Positions 1 to 11,486 of a DNA stretch of 64,000 nucleotides are shown here, piece after piece. The notes under the pieces are model-generated. The model did no database searches. It saw only the letters and a list, made by a program, of their open reading frames with translations, and was not told the DNA's origin. The translations under genes and the position numbers were made by a program. Source of the DNA: Janthinobacterium psychrotolerans (GTDB lineage: Bacteria; Pseudomonadota; Gammaproteobacteria; Burkholderiales; Burkholderiaceae_D); NCBI RefSeq assembly GCF_001677885.1, contig NZ_LOCQ01000056.1:209567-273566 (forward strand). Reading direction: 5' to 3'. Numbering within the stretch: the stretch's first letter is position 1; every line of letters starts with the position of its first letter.

Positions 1-309
<309 letters not shown>

Positions 310-313
<4 letters not shown>

Positions 314-888
314 GCGGGCACCATGCCGACCGGCGCCGTGGCCGGGCCGTCCTGTGTTTCATCGGGCAGCTGCATCACGTCGGCCAGCGCCGCGACGATC
401 TGCGGATAGGCGCCGCAGCGGCATACGTTGCCGCTCATCAGTTCGCGCACCTGGGCCCGCGTATCGGCCTGGCCTTCGGCAATCAGGCCCATGGCCGAAC
501 ACAGCTGGCCCGGCGTGCAGTAGCCGCACTGAAACGCGTCATGGGCGATAAACGCCTGCTGCAGCGGATGCAGCGCAGCGCCATCGGCCATGCCTTCGAC
601 GGTGGTGATGCTGCGCCCTTCCTGCATCAGCGCCAGGGTCAGGCAGGAATTGATGCGCTTGCCGTCGACCAGCACCGTGCAGGCGCCGCACTGGCCATGG
701 TCGCAGCCCTTCTTGGTGCCGGTCAGCGCCAGGCGCTCGCGCAGCAGATCAAGCAGGCTGACCCACGCTTCCACGTGCAGCTGGCGCTGCTGGCCATTGA
801 TGTTCAGCTTGAGGGGATACAGCGGCACCGGCGGTGCTGCGGCGGCTGGTGCGGGGGAAATCGGTGTCGCGGGCAAACGGGTATCCAT
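310..888 (-). CDS. paoA: Aldehyde oxidoreductase 2Fe-2S subunit (PaoA/YagT-like)
   Basis: The 192-aa product is the small iron-sulfur subunit of a xanthine oxidase-family molybdoenzyme. The N-terminal plant-ferredoxin domain carries CDHGQCGAC followed by a fourth cysteine (NSCLTLAL). The C-terminal helical domain carries CGYCTPGQ and CRCG, so all eight cluster ligands are present. The first 25 residues are Pro/Ala-rich. A Tat signal, as on PaoA of Escherichia coli, is not obvious because no twin arginine precedes a hydrophobic stretch, so either the true start lies elsewhere or the complex is cytoplasmic. The gene is first in the operon and is coupled to the FAD subunit by ATGA. Confidence 0.88.
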
Positions 889-1092
889 GGCAAACCCTTC
901 CAGATGAATCGTGGGGATGCCTGAATATTAAGATTGTAGCGATGGTTGTTATATGCGGTCTCGCACATATGGTCAATTCAGCGAGCGTTGCGCCAGAAAG
1001 CAGCGCCAGGCCTGTCGCGTGACAATTGCATAGATTCCACAATTAATTCGGAGCTACTATCGCTATTGTTGCCAACTTCACCAGGAACGCCC

Positions 1093-2571
1093 ATGTCAGT
1101 CCTCAAGCCAGCCTGCACCAGCCTCGCCCTGCTGTTTACCGTCGCCGCTTCCGCCATCGAGCCCTCTTACCAACCGTTTCCGAAGGGCTACGGCTACCTG
1201 GAGCCAGCCGAAACACGCGCCCTGCAGGCGGCGGTCAAGCAAGGCGACAATGCCGTCGTGCGAGCGCACGGCTGGCGGCTATGGGCCGGCATCATGCAGC
1301 CGGCGGCCGGCCTTGACTGGCCGGTCTGGTACACCTGGCCAAACACGAGCGACGCCTTTGCCAGCAAGCCCATTTCAGCAAGTGCCGAAGTCGGCGACAC
1401 GAAAATGGGCAGTGCCCCGAAGCGCCGCATGGGCCGCCTGGGCGCCAGCACCCTGCCGCCCGTCAACCTGCCGGACACCCCCGCGTACATCGTTCCGGCC
1501 CAAGTGATCAAGGCGTATCCGAACGCGATTGTCAGCACCATCGATGGGGGAAAAACCAAGCTCAGCATCCGCGACGGCATCCACTTCGCCTTTAACGGCG
1601 ATATTATGATCGCGACTGAATCGCTGAGCAAGGAGGCGCTGGACTTCATCCGCGATCCGAAACAGCCGGTGTACCAAAAAAGCACGCTCGACGCCCTGTA
1701 CAGCAAGGATGATCCTGACAAAAGAGTACATAACCTGAATGCGCCGGCCAGCTATGTCGTGACCAAGCATATGTATTGGCCCGTCAAGGCCAAGGGCTTG
1801 AGCGCATTGCCGGTGTGGCACAACGACTTCAGCGCAAGCTATCCGGGTTATGCCGGCTACGAAAAGTGGCACACCCTGGCTGCGATTGATCCCAGCGGCA
1901 AGCAGGTCGGGAAAATAGCGCAAGTGAGCTACCTGCATGGCGTGTTCAGGCACGACGCCACCACGCCATGGCCGACGATCACCAAGGCAGCCAGAATATA
2001 CGGCCTGCAGGACTTTTATCACCACCAGGTCAGCCAGGCCGACTGGGACAGCTTCGACGAGGCCGACAAGGCCATCATCAACGCCGCCAGCTATTGGCTG
2101 AACGGTCAGCCTTTCGGCGCCGGCGATTTTCTGGTCACGGTGGCCATGCATATCAATACCAAGGAAATTCCCAGCTGGGGTCTGCAAAGCGTGTGGTGGT
2201 CGGATATACCCGACAGCATGCCATATGCGGCCAACCGCCCAGCCAACCCGCAAGCCAAAGGACCATGGAAGCATTATTTGCTGACGGAAGCCTATGGCAT
2301 CCCGGAAAAAGGCAATCCGGAACTGCTGCCCGTCGCCACCAACCCGTATATTGAACTGGTCACGCACCCGGTCGCCACCAGTTGCTATACCTGCCACGCG
2401 AACGCGGGCTGGCCGAGCAGTTTTCAAGCCATGACGCCCGGCGTCACCAGTTATCAAAACCCGGCGTGCCCGAATCTGCGCGCCGCACTCAATCCTGAGA
2501 GCAGCTGCCTGGCGCCGTTCACCCTCACCGATTTCCAATGGATTATTCCTGATAGGGCGGTGAACCAATAG
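1093..2571 (+). CDS. Exported hypothetical protein with one CXXCH haem-binding motif
   Basis: The 492-aa product starts MSVLKPACTSLALLFTVAASA, a typical Sec signal peptide. The open frame extends upstream to 946, but the ATG at 1093 gives the signal sequence directly and is preceded by an AGGAACG-like ribosome site. A single haem c motif, CYTCH, lies at residues 431-435 near the C-terminus, suggesting a periplasmic mono-haem cytochrome-like protein. The body contains many Trp, His and Tyr residues (for example WHNDF, DFYHHQ and SVWWSD) but matches no enzyme family I recognise. It is transcribed divergently from paoA across about 200 bp and may be functionally unrelated to it. Function is unknown. 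Confidence 0.75.
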   Translation: MSVLKPACTSLALLFTVAASAIEPSYQPFPKGYGYLEPAETRALQAAVKQGDNAVVRAHGWRLWAGIMQPAAGLDWPVWYTWPNTSDAFASKPISASAEVGDTKMGSAPKRRMGRLGASTLPPVNLPDTPAYIVPAQVIKAYPNAIVSTIDGGKTKLSIRDGIHFAFNGDIMIATESLSKEALDFIRDPKQPVYQKSTLDALYSKDDPDKRVHNLNAPASYVVTKHMYWPVKAKGLSALPVWHNDFSASYPGYAGYEKWHTLAAIDPSGKQVGKIAQVSYLHGVFRHDATTPWPTITKAARIYGLQDFYHHQVSQADWDSFDEADKAIINAASYWLNGQPFGAGDFLVTVAMHINTKEIPSWGLQSVWWSDIPDSMPYAANRPANPQAKGPWKHYLLTEAYGIPEKGNPELLPVATNPYIELVTHPVATSCYTCHANAGWPSSFQAMTPGVTSYQNPACPNLRAALNPESSCLAPFTLTDFQWIIPDRAVNQ

Positions 2572-2753
2572 GACAAAGGCGGGACGCGCCCTGGGTCAGT
2601 CCCGGCGTCCTGCCCGGCACTCGCTTGTGATCAGCAACCGAGAAGGAATGTGCGCCCTTTTCAACGCTCTTCCACAAGCAAACCGCGGCTACTCTCGGGC
2701 CAGTGTCTCGGCCATGTCCGCGAGCAACGTGATATTCGCAACGATGACAAAAA

Positions 2754-3320
2754 TCATGATGCTTGCGCCGCCCGCCGTTTCCAGTCAAACACCGGCAGAT
2801 TGATACGGGTTTGCATGGTGCCGTCCCACGCCACCTGAAAGCCGGCCTCGCGCAGCGCCTCGGCGATCACTTGCCCCAGCTGTATGCCCCGTGCATCATC
2901 GTCGCCCAGGTCGCCAAACGCCAGCATCACGCCGTGGCCTTCGATGGCGCGCTCGACATCCTGGCCGTGGTAAAAGCAATAGCCCGTGTAGTGATCGTCG
3001 GGCGCGTCGGCCACCGCTTCGGCCACGTCGGCATAGCCATCGGACTTGGTGTAGCCGGCATTGGCCAGCGCGCAGATGCCACGCTCGTGCAGACCGTAAA
3101 AGACCTGGTCGAGCCGGTCGCAATCGGTGAGCTCCGACCAGCCGCGCTCGGCCTTTTGCTTCTCGCGCAGCATGGGGCCGATCAGGGAGCGCAACGCGTC
3201 GACATCGCAGTCGTCATCGACGATATCATCCATCATCTGTTCGATGTCGTCGCGCGTGTAAAAGCCCGACCACACCCACTGCCGGACGCTGTCGGCTACA
3301 TGCTGTTCACTGTCGGTCAT
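2754..3320 (-). CDS. DUF6891-type cytoplasmic protein of unknown function
   Basis: The 188-aa acidic product starts MTDSEQHVADSVRQWVWSGF. A longer open frame exists upstream, but the ATG at 3320 is coupled to the preceding small gene by an ATGA overlap. The sequence has a negatively charged stretch (MMDDIVDDD), a central CDRLDQVFYGL segment, and YTGYCFYHGQDVERA followed by LAFGD. These features resemble proteins annotated DUF6891, whose function is not known; the family call is from memory. No signal peptide or membrane segment is seen. The gene converges on the cytochrome-like gene, with 182 bp between the stop codons holding no further gene. Confidence 0.6.
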   Translation of the reverse strand: MTDSEQHVADSVRQWVWSGFYTRDDIEQMMDDIVDDDCDVDALRSLIGPMLREKQKAERGWSELTDCDRLDQVFYGLHERGICALANAGYTKSDGYADVAEAVADAPDDHYTGYCFYHGQDVERAIEGHGVMLAFGDLGDDDARGIQLGQVIAEALREAGFQVAWDGTMQTRINLPVFDWKRRAAQAS

Positions 3321-3493
3321 GCAGCGTTCCGTTTGACGGGTTTCAAGGCCAGCACATAGGGAATCGCGAGCGGCCCCAGCAAGGTCACCATGCACGCCAT
3401 GGGCGCCGTGGCTTTCAGGTTGCGGCGCTTGGCGACCAACAGGCAGGCAACGGCCGACATCGACCAGATCAGGGCAGGAATATAGGCAGTCAT
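3317..3493 (-). CDS. Small membrane protein (58 aa) coupled to the DUF6891 gene
   Basis: Reading the minus strand gives a 58-residue protein starting MTAYIPALIWSMSAVACLL. It has two hydrophobic segments (about residues 4-20 and 32-50) separated by the basic stretch AKRRNLK, and it ends in a basic tail (KPVKRNAA). This is the pattern of a two-helix inner-membrane protein. A purine-rich AGCGGAG site lies just before the ATG, and the stop overlaps the next start as ATGA. The coupling and hydrophobic pattern make it a likely real gene although it is very short. No family is recognised. Confidence 0.6.
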   Translation of the reverse strand: MTAYIPALIWSMSAVACLLVAKRRNLKATAPMACMVTLLGPLAIPYVLALKPVKRNAA

Positions 3494-3782
3494 GGCGCAC
3501 TCCGCTAGCGTTCAGTGAAGGGCCATGCTGACATGGAACGGCTGGCGGCGCAATAGCGGTTCGACCTTCCTCGCCGCTGCACGCCGCCAGCAGCGCCATT
3601 TTCAGCTTGTCTTAAGGGGCCCGGCTACCAATGGCGGAGCGATTTCTGGCGCTGTGCGACCAGTGTGCCGGCAGTCAGCAGCCTGGCGTCGAGCACAACG
3701 CTGCCCTGCCCGGCCGCTTTCCAATGATTGTTTTCCTGGCGTAGCATCTGGTAACACACTGCGCCCGGCCGGCATCCGGCGA

Positions 3783-5243
3783 TCAGTGCTGGCCGATCTT
3801 GGTGATCTTCAGCGAATTGGTGCCGCCCACTTTGCCCATCGGCTCGCCCCAGGTAACCACCACGGTATCGCCTTTCGACACCACCTTGTGCTCGACCAGC
3901 AGCTGTTCCGCCTGTTTCAGGACCTTGTCGCGGTCGGTGCCCGATTCCAGGCTGATGGTGCTGACGTTGCGGTACAGGGCCAGCTTGCGACGGGTCGTCA
4001 CGCTCGGAGTCAGCGCCACGATGGGGATGTCGATATTGCAGCGGCTCATCCACAGGGCGGTCGAGCCCGATTCCGTCAGGGTGGCAATCGCCTTTACGCG
4101 CAGGTGATACGCCGTAAACAGGGCGCCATAGGCGATCGACTGGTCGATGCGGGTAAAAGTGGCGTTCAGGAAATCGGCGTCGAGCTTCACGGTGTCCCAT
4201 TTTTCGGCGTCCAGGCAGATGGCGGCCATCGCTTCGACGGTTTCGATCGGATAGCGGCCCGAAGCCGTTTCAGCCGAGGTCATCACGGCGTCGGTGCCGT
4301 CGAGCACGGCGTTGGCCACGTCGGAGACCTCCGCGCGGGTCGGCACGGCGTTGACGATCATCGATTCCATCATCTGCGTGGCGGTAATCGCCAGTTTATT
4401 GGACACGCGCGCCATCTTGATCATGCGCTTTTGCAGGGCCGGCACGGCTGCATTGCCCACTTCCACCGCCAGGTCGCCACGCGCGACCATGATGCCGTCG
4501 GAGGCGTCGAGGATTTCCTGCAGCGCCGGAATCGCTTCGGCGCGCTCGATCTTGGCGATCATCATCGGCTTGTGGTCCCACGCTTCGCCGGCGATATTGG
4601 CCAGCTGGCGCGCCATCACCATGTCGGTGGCGTTTTTCGGGAACGATACGGCCACGTAGTCGGCCTGGAAGCTCATGGCGGTCTTGACGTCTTCCATGTC
4701 TTTCGCCGTCAGCGCCGGCGCAGACAGTCCCCCGCCCTGGCGGTTGATGCCCTTGTTGTTCGACAGTTCGCCGCCGATCTTCACGGTGGTGTGGATTTCG
4801 CTGCCGACGACCTTGTCGACCGTCAGCACGATCAGGCCGTCATTCAACAGCAGCACGTCGGCGGCGCGCAGGTCGCGCGGCAGTTCCTTGTAGTCCAGGC
4901 CGCAGCGTTCCTGGTTGCCCAGTTCACCGTTTTCGCCCCATTTCGCGTCCAGGATAAATTTGTCGCCTTTTTCCAGGAAAATCTTGCCTTCCTCAAACTT
5001 GCCGACGCGAATTTTCGGGCCTTGCAAGTCGGCCATGATGGCCACTTCGCGGCCGCACAGGGCCGCCGCTTCACGCACCATGCGCGCGCGGTCGATATGG
5101 TCCTGCGCCTTGCCGTGCGAAAAATTCAGGCGCACCACGTCGACGCCGGCCTTGAACATGCGCACCAAGGTGTCGATGTCGTTGGAGGCAGGGCCGATGG
5201 TGGCGACAATCTTGGTCGCGCGTTGCTGGGTTTGCAGAGTCAT
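3783..5243 (-). CDS. pyk: Pyruvate kinase
   Basis: The 486-aa enzyme converts phosphoenolpyruvate and ADP to pyruvate and ATP. It begins MTLQTQQRATKIVATIGPAS; the ATG at 5243 is chosen over one 24 bases upstream because AGAAAG precedes it. Visible motifs are RLNFSHG, the catalytic stretch MMIAKIERAEAI and MVARGDLAVEVG, followed by the B/A-domain segment TATQMMESM. The C-terminal regulatory domain starts near residue 350. Length is normal for a bacterial PykA-type enzyme. It lies downstream of ppc on the same strand, so two PEP-consuming enzymes are adjacent. The ppc-pyk gap contains a strong hairpin, so expression may be partly independent. Confidence 0.97.
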   Translation of the reverse strand: MTLQTQQRATKIVATIGPASNDIDTLVRMFKAGVDVVRLNFSHGKAQDHIDRARMVREAAALCGREVAIMADLQGPKIRVGKFEEGKIFLEKGDKFILDAKWGENGELGNQERCGLDYKELPRDLRAADVLLLNDGLIVLTVDKVVGSEIHTTVKIGGELSNNKGINRQGGGLSAPALTAKDMEDVKTAMSFQADYVAVSFPKNATDMVMARQLANIAGEAWDHKPMMIAKIERAEAIPALQEILDASDGIMVARGDLAVEVGNAAVPALQKRMIKMARVSNKLAITATQMMESMIVNAVPTRAEVSDVANAVLDGTDAVMTSAETASGRYPIETVEAMAAICLDAEKWDTVKLDADFLNATFTRIDQSIAYGALFTAYHLRVKAIATLTESGSTALWMSRCNIDIPIVALTPSVTTRRKLALYRNVSTISLESGTDRDKVLKQAEQLLVEHKVVSKGDTVVVTWGEPMGKVGGTNSLKITKIGQH

Positions 5244-5271
5244 TGTGTGCTTTCTATAAAAGGTCATACGG

Positions 5272-5294
5272 CGGCCAGCCTCGTGGGCTGGCCG
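5272..5294 (-). terminator. Strong hairpin between ppc and pyk
   Basis: A perfect 9-bp inverted repeat (CGGCCAGCC, loop TCGTG, GGCTGGCCG) sits just after the ppc stop and 29 bases before the pyk start. On the minus strand a TTTTAT tract follows only about 10 bases later, so it could terminate ppc transcription, attenuate entry into pyk or protect a 3' end. The fold is certain on paper; the function is inferred. Confidence 0.45.
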
Positions 5295-5318
5295 ATTACA
5301 CTGTTGGGGAGATAAAAC

Positions 5319-8072
5319 TTAGCCGCTGTTGCGCAAGCCGGCCGCAATACCATTGATCGACAGATGAATGCCGGTACGCGCGGCCGCATCCTGCTTGCCT
5401 TCGCGGAAGCGCTTGAGCAATTCCACCTGCACGTGATTGAGCGGATCGATATACGGGAAGCGGTGGCGGATCGAGCGCTGCAGCAGCGGGTTGGCTTGCT
5501 GCAGTTCTTCCTGGCCCGTAATCAGTTTCAGGGCGTCCAGCGTGGCAGCGTATTCGGCGCGGATGCGCGTGAAAATCGCCGTGCGCAGGGCTTCGTCCTT
5601 GACCAGCTCGGCATACTTGCCGGCAATCGCGATATCGCTCTTGGCCAGCACCATGTCCATGTTCGACAGCAGGGAAGTGAAGAACGGCCAGTCCTGGTAC
5701 ATGCCGCGCAGCAGTTCGGCGCCGGTGTCCGGATGGGCTTTGACATAGGCTTGCACGGCCGAACCGAAGCCGAACCAGCCCGGCAGCATCAAGCGGCATT
5801 GGGCCCAGCTCAGCACCCACGGAATCGCGCGCAGGTCTTCGATCGAGGTCGATTTCTTGCGCGAAGCCGGGCGGCTGCCGATATTGAGGGCGGCAATCTC
5901 GGCAATCACGGTCGATTCCCAGAAATACTGCTCGAAGCCTTCGGTGCCGTACACCAGCTCGCGGTAGGCGTTCAGGGCCGTACCCGACAGTTCTTCCATC
6001 GCGGCCAGGTGGCCCGCGCCAGCCGACGCCTTGGGCTGCAGCTGCGCCTGCGGCAGCAGGGTCGACTGGATGGTGGCGGCCACCAGCACTTCCAGGTTGC
6101 GGCGCCCCACTTCCGGGTTCGCATACTTGGCGGTAATGACTTCGCCCTGCTCGGTCAAACGGATCTGGCCTTGCACGGCGCCGGCCGGCTGGGCCAGGAT
6201 GGCTTCATAGCTGGGGCCACCACCACGGCCAACCGAACCGCCGCGGCCATGGAACAGGCGCAGCTTGACCTGGTGTTCCCTGAACACATTGACCAGTTCG
6301 ATCTCGGCCTTGTACAGTTCCCAGCCCGAAGTGAGGAAACCGCCGTCCTTGTTGCTGTCCGAATAGCCCAGCATGACTTCCTGCTGGCGGCCGCGCGAAG
6401 CGAGCAGGCCGCTGTAGAACGGCAGGCCAAAGGCGCGCGCCATGATGGCCGGGCCAGCGCGCAAGTCGTCTATGGTTTCGAACAGCGGGATGATATTGAC
6501 ATCGACTTCCAGACTGTCCTGGCGCAGCAGGCCCGCTTCCTTGAGCAGCAGCGCCACTTCCAGCAGGTCCGAAACGCTGGCCGCCTTCGAGATGATGCAG
6601 TTCGGCACCGACTCGCGGCCGTATTTCAGGTGCGCGTCGCGCACGCCGCGGAAAATGGCGAGTTCGCCCGTTGTTTCTTCCGAGTATTGCGCAAACGGCG
6701 ACATCAGCAGGCGCGGCGACGACAATTCCTTGAGCAGCAAGGCGATGCGCGCTTCCTCGTCCAGCTCAAGGTAGACCAGGCCAGGCTGCACGCCGGCAAA
6801 CAGCTCGCCGACCACCCGTTCATGCACGTCGGAATTCTGGCGCAGGTCCAGCGGCGCCAGCGAAAAGCCGAACACTTTTACCGCACGGCGCAGCTGGCGC
6901 AGGCGGCCACGGGCCAGCGCGCGCAGGCCGTTGCCGGCCAGCGAATGATGCACCACGTCCAGGTCGGCCAGCAGCTCGGCTGCCGAGGCATACGGCGTGA
7001 CGCCGTCGGCCTGCTTGCCTTTGCCGCACAGAACAAAACGCGCCGCTTCCGCGCGCGCCACCACACCATGCAGGGCGCGGCGGTACGGTTCGTCCGCATG
7101 GTGCGGCGAAGCATCGGCAGAGCGTTCGGCCAGCGCCCGCAAGTCGTCGCTGCAGCCATTGAGTTTTTGCGCCAGCGACAGTTGCGAAGCGAGCTTGCGC
7201 AATTCTTCCAGGTAAAAACCGAAGACCTTGCTGGCCTGCTGCTGCAAGGTGCTGCGCAGGATATCGGCCGTCACGAACGGGTTGCCGTCGCGGTCGCCGC
7301 CGATCCAGCTGCCGACTTTCATAAAATTGGGTAATTCGGTGTCTTCCCAGCGCGCATCGCGCTGCGCCAGCATGGTTTCCAGCGACGAGTACAGCTGCGG
7401 CAGTTCGCGCAAGATCGTATGGTCGTAGAAGGACAGGCCGTTTTCCACTTCGTCCATCACCGACAGCTTGGTGGTGCGCAGCAGGCGCGTCTGCCATAGT
7501 GTCACGATGCCGCGCCCCAGCGCTTCCTCGTTCTGTTCGGCTTCCTCGGGCGTCATCTGCACGCGGTCGCGTTCGTTCAGCAGGCGCGCGATGGCCAGCT
7601 GGCAGTTCTGGATGCTCTTGCGCTGCACTTCGGTCGGGTGCGCCGTAAACACCGGGCTGACAAAGGCGTCTTCAAAAAACGTTTCCAGCGCATCGGCCTG
7701 GCCGGCGTCAAATACATTGCCGACCGCATGGCGCAAGCTGCCCTGGCGCGGCGGCGAGCCGGCGATCAGGTGGGCGCGCGTGCGACGGATATGGTGCTGG
7801 TCTTCGGCAATATTGGCCAGCAGCGAGAAATAGCTGAAGGCGCGTATCAGTTGCGTGGTTTCTTCCTGCGACATGCTTTCGAGCGCGTCGGACAATTGCG
7901 CGCGCGCCGTTTCGTCGTGATCGCGGCGGAAACGGATCGCCAGCTGGCGCACGTTTTCGATGCCGTCGAAGGCGGCGTCACCCAATTGACTGCGGATGGC
8001 GTCGCCCAGCAGGCGGCCCAGCTGGCGGATATCGCTGCTGAGCAATTCGTCTTTTACTTCATTCATTTGCAT
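5319..8072 (-). CDS. ppc: Phosphoenolpyruvate carboxylase
   Basis: The 917-aa enzyme carboxylates PEP with bicarbonate to oxaloacetate, an anaplerotic step. The active-site histidine motif is [13 protein letters not shown], the second signature is [10 protein letters not shown], and the glycine-rich loop reads [14 protein letters not shown]. The C-terminus ends in NSG, close to the usual buried tail. The start at 8072 ([11 protein letters not shown]) is chosen because GGGAAG precedes it by seven bases; the longer frame lacks such a site. Length is within the normal range for the family. It is transcribed toward pyk and divergently from nsrR. Confidence 0.97.
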   Translation of the reverse strand: MQMNEVKDELLSSDIRQLGRLLGDAIRSQLGDAAFDGIENVRQLAIRFRRDHDETARAQLSDALESMSQEETTQLIRAFSYFSLLANIAEDQHHIRRTRAHLIAGSPPRQGSLRHAVGNVFDAGQADALETFFEDAFVSPVFTAHPTEVQRKSIQNCQLAIARLLNERDRVQMTPEEAEQNEEALGRGIVTLWQTRLLRTTKLSVMDEVENGLSFYDHTILRELPQLYSSLETMLAQRDARWEDTELPNFMKVGSWIGGDRDGNPFVTADILRSTLQQQASKVFGFYLEELRKLASQLSLAQKLNGCSDDLRALAERSADASPHHADEPYRRALHGVVARAEAARFVLCGKGKQADGVTPYASAAELLADLDVVHHSLAGNGLRALARGRLRQLRRAVKVFGFSLAPLDLRQNSDVHERVVGELFAGVQPGLVYLELDEEARIALLLKELSSPRLLMSPFAQYSEETTGELAIFRGVRDAHLKYGRESVPNCIISKAASVSDLLEVALLLKEAGLLRQDSLEVDVNIIPLFETIDDLRAGPAIMARAFGLPFYSGLLASRGRQQEVMLGYSDSNKDGGFLTSGWELYKAEIELVNVFREHQVKLRLFHGRGGSVGRGGGPSYEAILAQPAGAVQGQIRLTEQGEVITAKYANPEVGRRNLEVLVAATIQSTLLPQAQLQPKASAGAGHLAAMEELSGTALNAYRELVYGTEGFEQYFWESTVIAEIAALNIGSRPASRKKSTSIEDLRAIPWVLSWAQCRLMLPGWFGFGSAVQAYVKAHPDTGAELLRGMYQDWPFFTSLLSNMDMVLAKSDIAIAGKYAELVKDEALRTAIFTRIRAEYAATLDALKLITGQEELQQANPLLQRSIRHRFPYIDPLNHVQVELLKRFREGKQDAAARTGIHLSINGIAAGLRNSG

Positions 8073-8417
8073 GGTATGTCTTCCCGGGGCAGCCACCAGC
8101 GGACTGCAACTGTTTGCCGATTGATTGCGTTTATGCGATTTCCATCAAGAAAATTGCATTCCTAAATTTGTAGTAAATTTACCTCAATGCCCTGGCATCT
8201 CCTTCATTCTGCGCCCTTTCCCATGCAAAAAAGGGGTCTACAGGGCTTGCTGCCTGTTTGCCTGTCGGTTCGCACTCCAACAATATGAAAATTTACTACG
8301 CATTTAGCCGAAATGCAATCTGCTTTTATCGCCAGGTCCATGAAAACGACGTTCTTTTGCTGTATGCTGGCGCCAGAAACAAGGATGTATTTCACATCTT
8401 TAACAAGCTGACCTGCC
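8073..8417. promoter_or_regulatory. Gene-free divergent promoter region between ppc and nsrR
   Basis: No convincing gene lies in these 345 bases. The stretch is more AT-rich than its surroundings, with runs such as TTGTAGTAAATTTACC near 8169. It must hold the promoters for ppc (minus) and nsrR (plus). The end next to nsrR contains an inverted repeat described separately. Open frames here are short and lack ribosome sites. Confidence 0.5.
8381..8401. promoter_or_regulatory. Candidate NsrR-type operator just upstream of nsrR
   Basis: AGGATGTATTT matches 10 of 11 positions of the half-site AAGATGYATTT known for NsrR, and forms the inverted repeat GATGT, five bases, ACATC. The second half does not fit the classical 23-bp arrangement, so this is at best a half-site. 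It ends 17 bases before the ATG, where binding would block nsrR expression (autoregulation). Confidence 0.4.
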
Positions 8418-8864
8418 ATGCGACTGACCGCCTATACCGACTATACCCTGCGTACCCTGATGTACCTGGGCGCCAACCGCGACCGGCTGGTCACCATCCA
8501 GGACATCGCCGACCTGCATCTGATTTCGAAAAACCATCTGATGAAAGTGGTGCACCAGCTGGGACTGTCGGGCATCGTGGAAACCGTGCGTGGCCGCAAC
8601 GGCGGGCTGCGCCTGGCGCGCGAGCCGTCCGAGATCAATATCGGCACCGTGGTGCGCGAGACGGAAAGCGATTTTTTCATGGCCGAGTGTTTTAACAAGG
8701 ACAACAATACCTGTCCGCTGACACCGGACTGCAAACTGAAATCGGCGCTGGGCCAGGCGACCGGCGCCTTCCTGGCCGTGCTCGACCAGGTGACGCTGGC
8801 GTCCATCCTGGCGCCGGCGCCGGCCGCGCTGGCCGGCGTGATCGCCTTGAAACTGGAACACTGA
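8418..8864 (+). CDS. nsrR: Rrf2-family nitric oxide-sensing repressor NsrR
   Basis: The 148-aa product starts MRLTAYTDYTLRTLMYL, the characteristic NsrR opening. The winged helix covers about residues 1-70 (HLISKNHLMKVVHQL, then GRNGGLRLAR). Three cysteines at 91, 99 and 105 in an FMAECF...NTCPL...DCKL context are the iron-sulfur ligands of NsrR. In characterised relatives the cluster reacts with nitric oxide, releasing repression of hmp and other detoxification genes. A hemerythrin-hmp operon lies 6 kb away with a matching operator. The repressor may also regulate itself through the repeat at 8381-8401. It converges on the next gene with nine bases between stop codons. Confidence 0.9.
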   Translation: MRLTAYTDYTLRTLMYLGANRDRLVTIQDIADLHLISKNHLMKVVHQLGLSGIVETVRGRNGGLRLAREPSEINIGTVVRETESDFFMAECFNKDNNTCPLTPDCKLKSALGQATGAFLAVLDQVTLASILAPAPAALAGVIALKLEH

Positions 8865-8873
8865 GGCGGCAGT

Positions 8874-11351
<2,478 letters not shown>

Positions 11352-11431
11352 ACAACATCGGGCTCCAGTCAGAGGTAGCCGGGGACTATGCCATGATTAC
11401 TGATGAGCTGGGCGTTTATTTGGAGGCCATG

Positions 11432-11457
11432 AAAAAAGCCGGTGCTTGCGCACCGGC
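11432..11457 (-). terminator. Rho-independent terminator of the DUF485-actP operon
   Basis: On the minus strand a perfect 8-bp stem (GCCGGTGC, loop GCAA, GCACCGGC) is followed at once by six T residues. It lies 30 bases beyond the actP stop, a textbook intrinsic terminator. Confidence 0.85.
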
Positions 11458-11486
11458 CTGCCCTGCTTCCTTCACTGCGCCTCAGA

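Noticed and set aside
921..980. Imperfect dyad around ATATGCG/CGCACATAT near 952-972 upstream of paoA
   Set aside because: Arms differ by an insertion and no regulator gene is adjacent; not enough to call an operator.
946..1092. Upstream extension of the CXXCH protein to 946
   Set aside because: The added 49 residues place a non-secretory segment before the signal peptide; the ATG at 1093 gives a proper leader.
3625..3747. Minus-strand 40-aa frame (MLRQENNHWKAAGQG...) beyond the pyk stop
   Set aside because: No ribosome site, no recognisable family; too short to support. The 3494-3782 stretch otherwise shows no gene.
3525..5315. Plus-strand frame of 596 codons opposite pyruvate kinase
   Set aside because: It is antisense to pyk with biased His/Gly/Arg composition and no family match.
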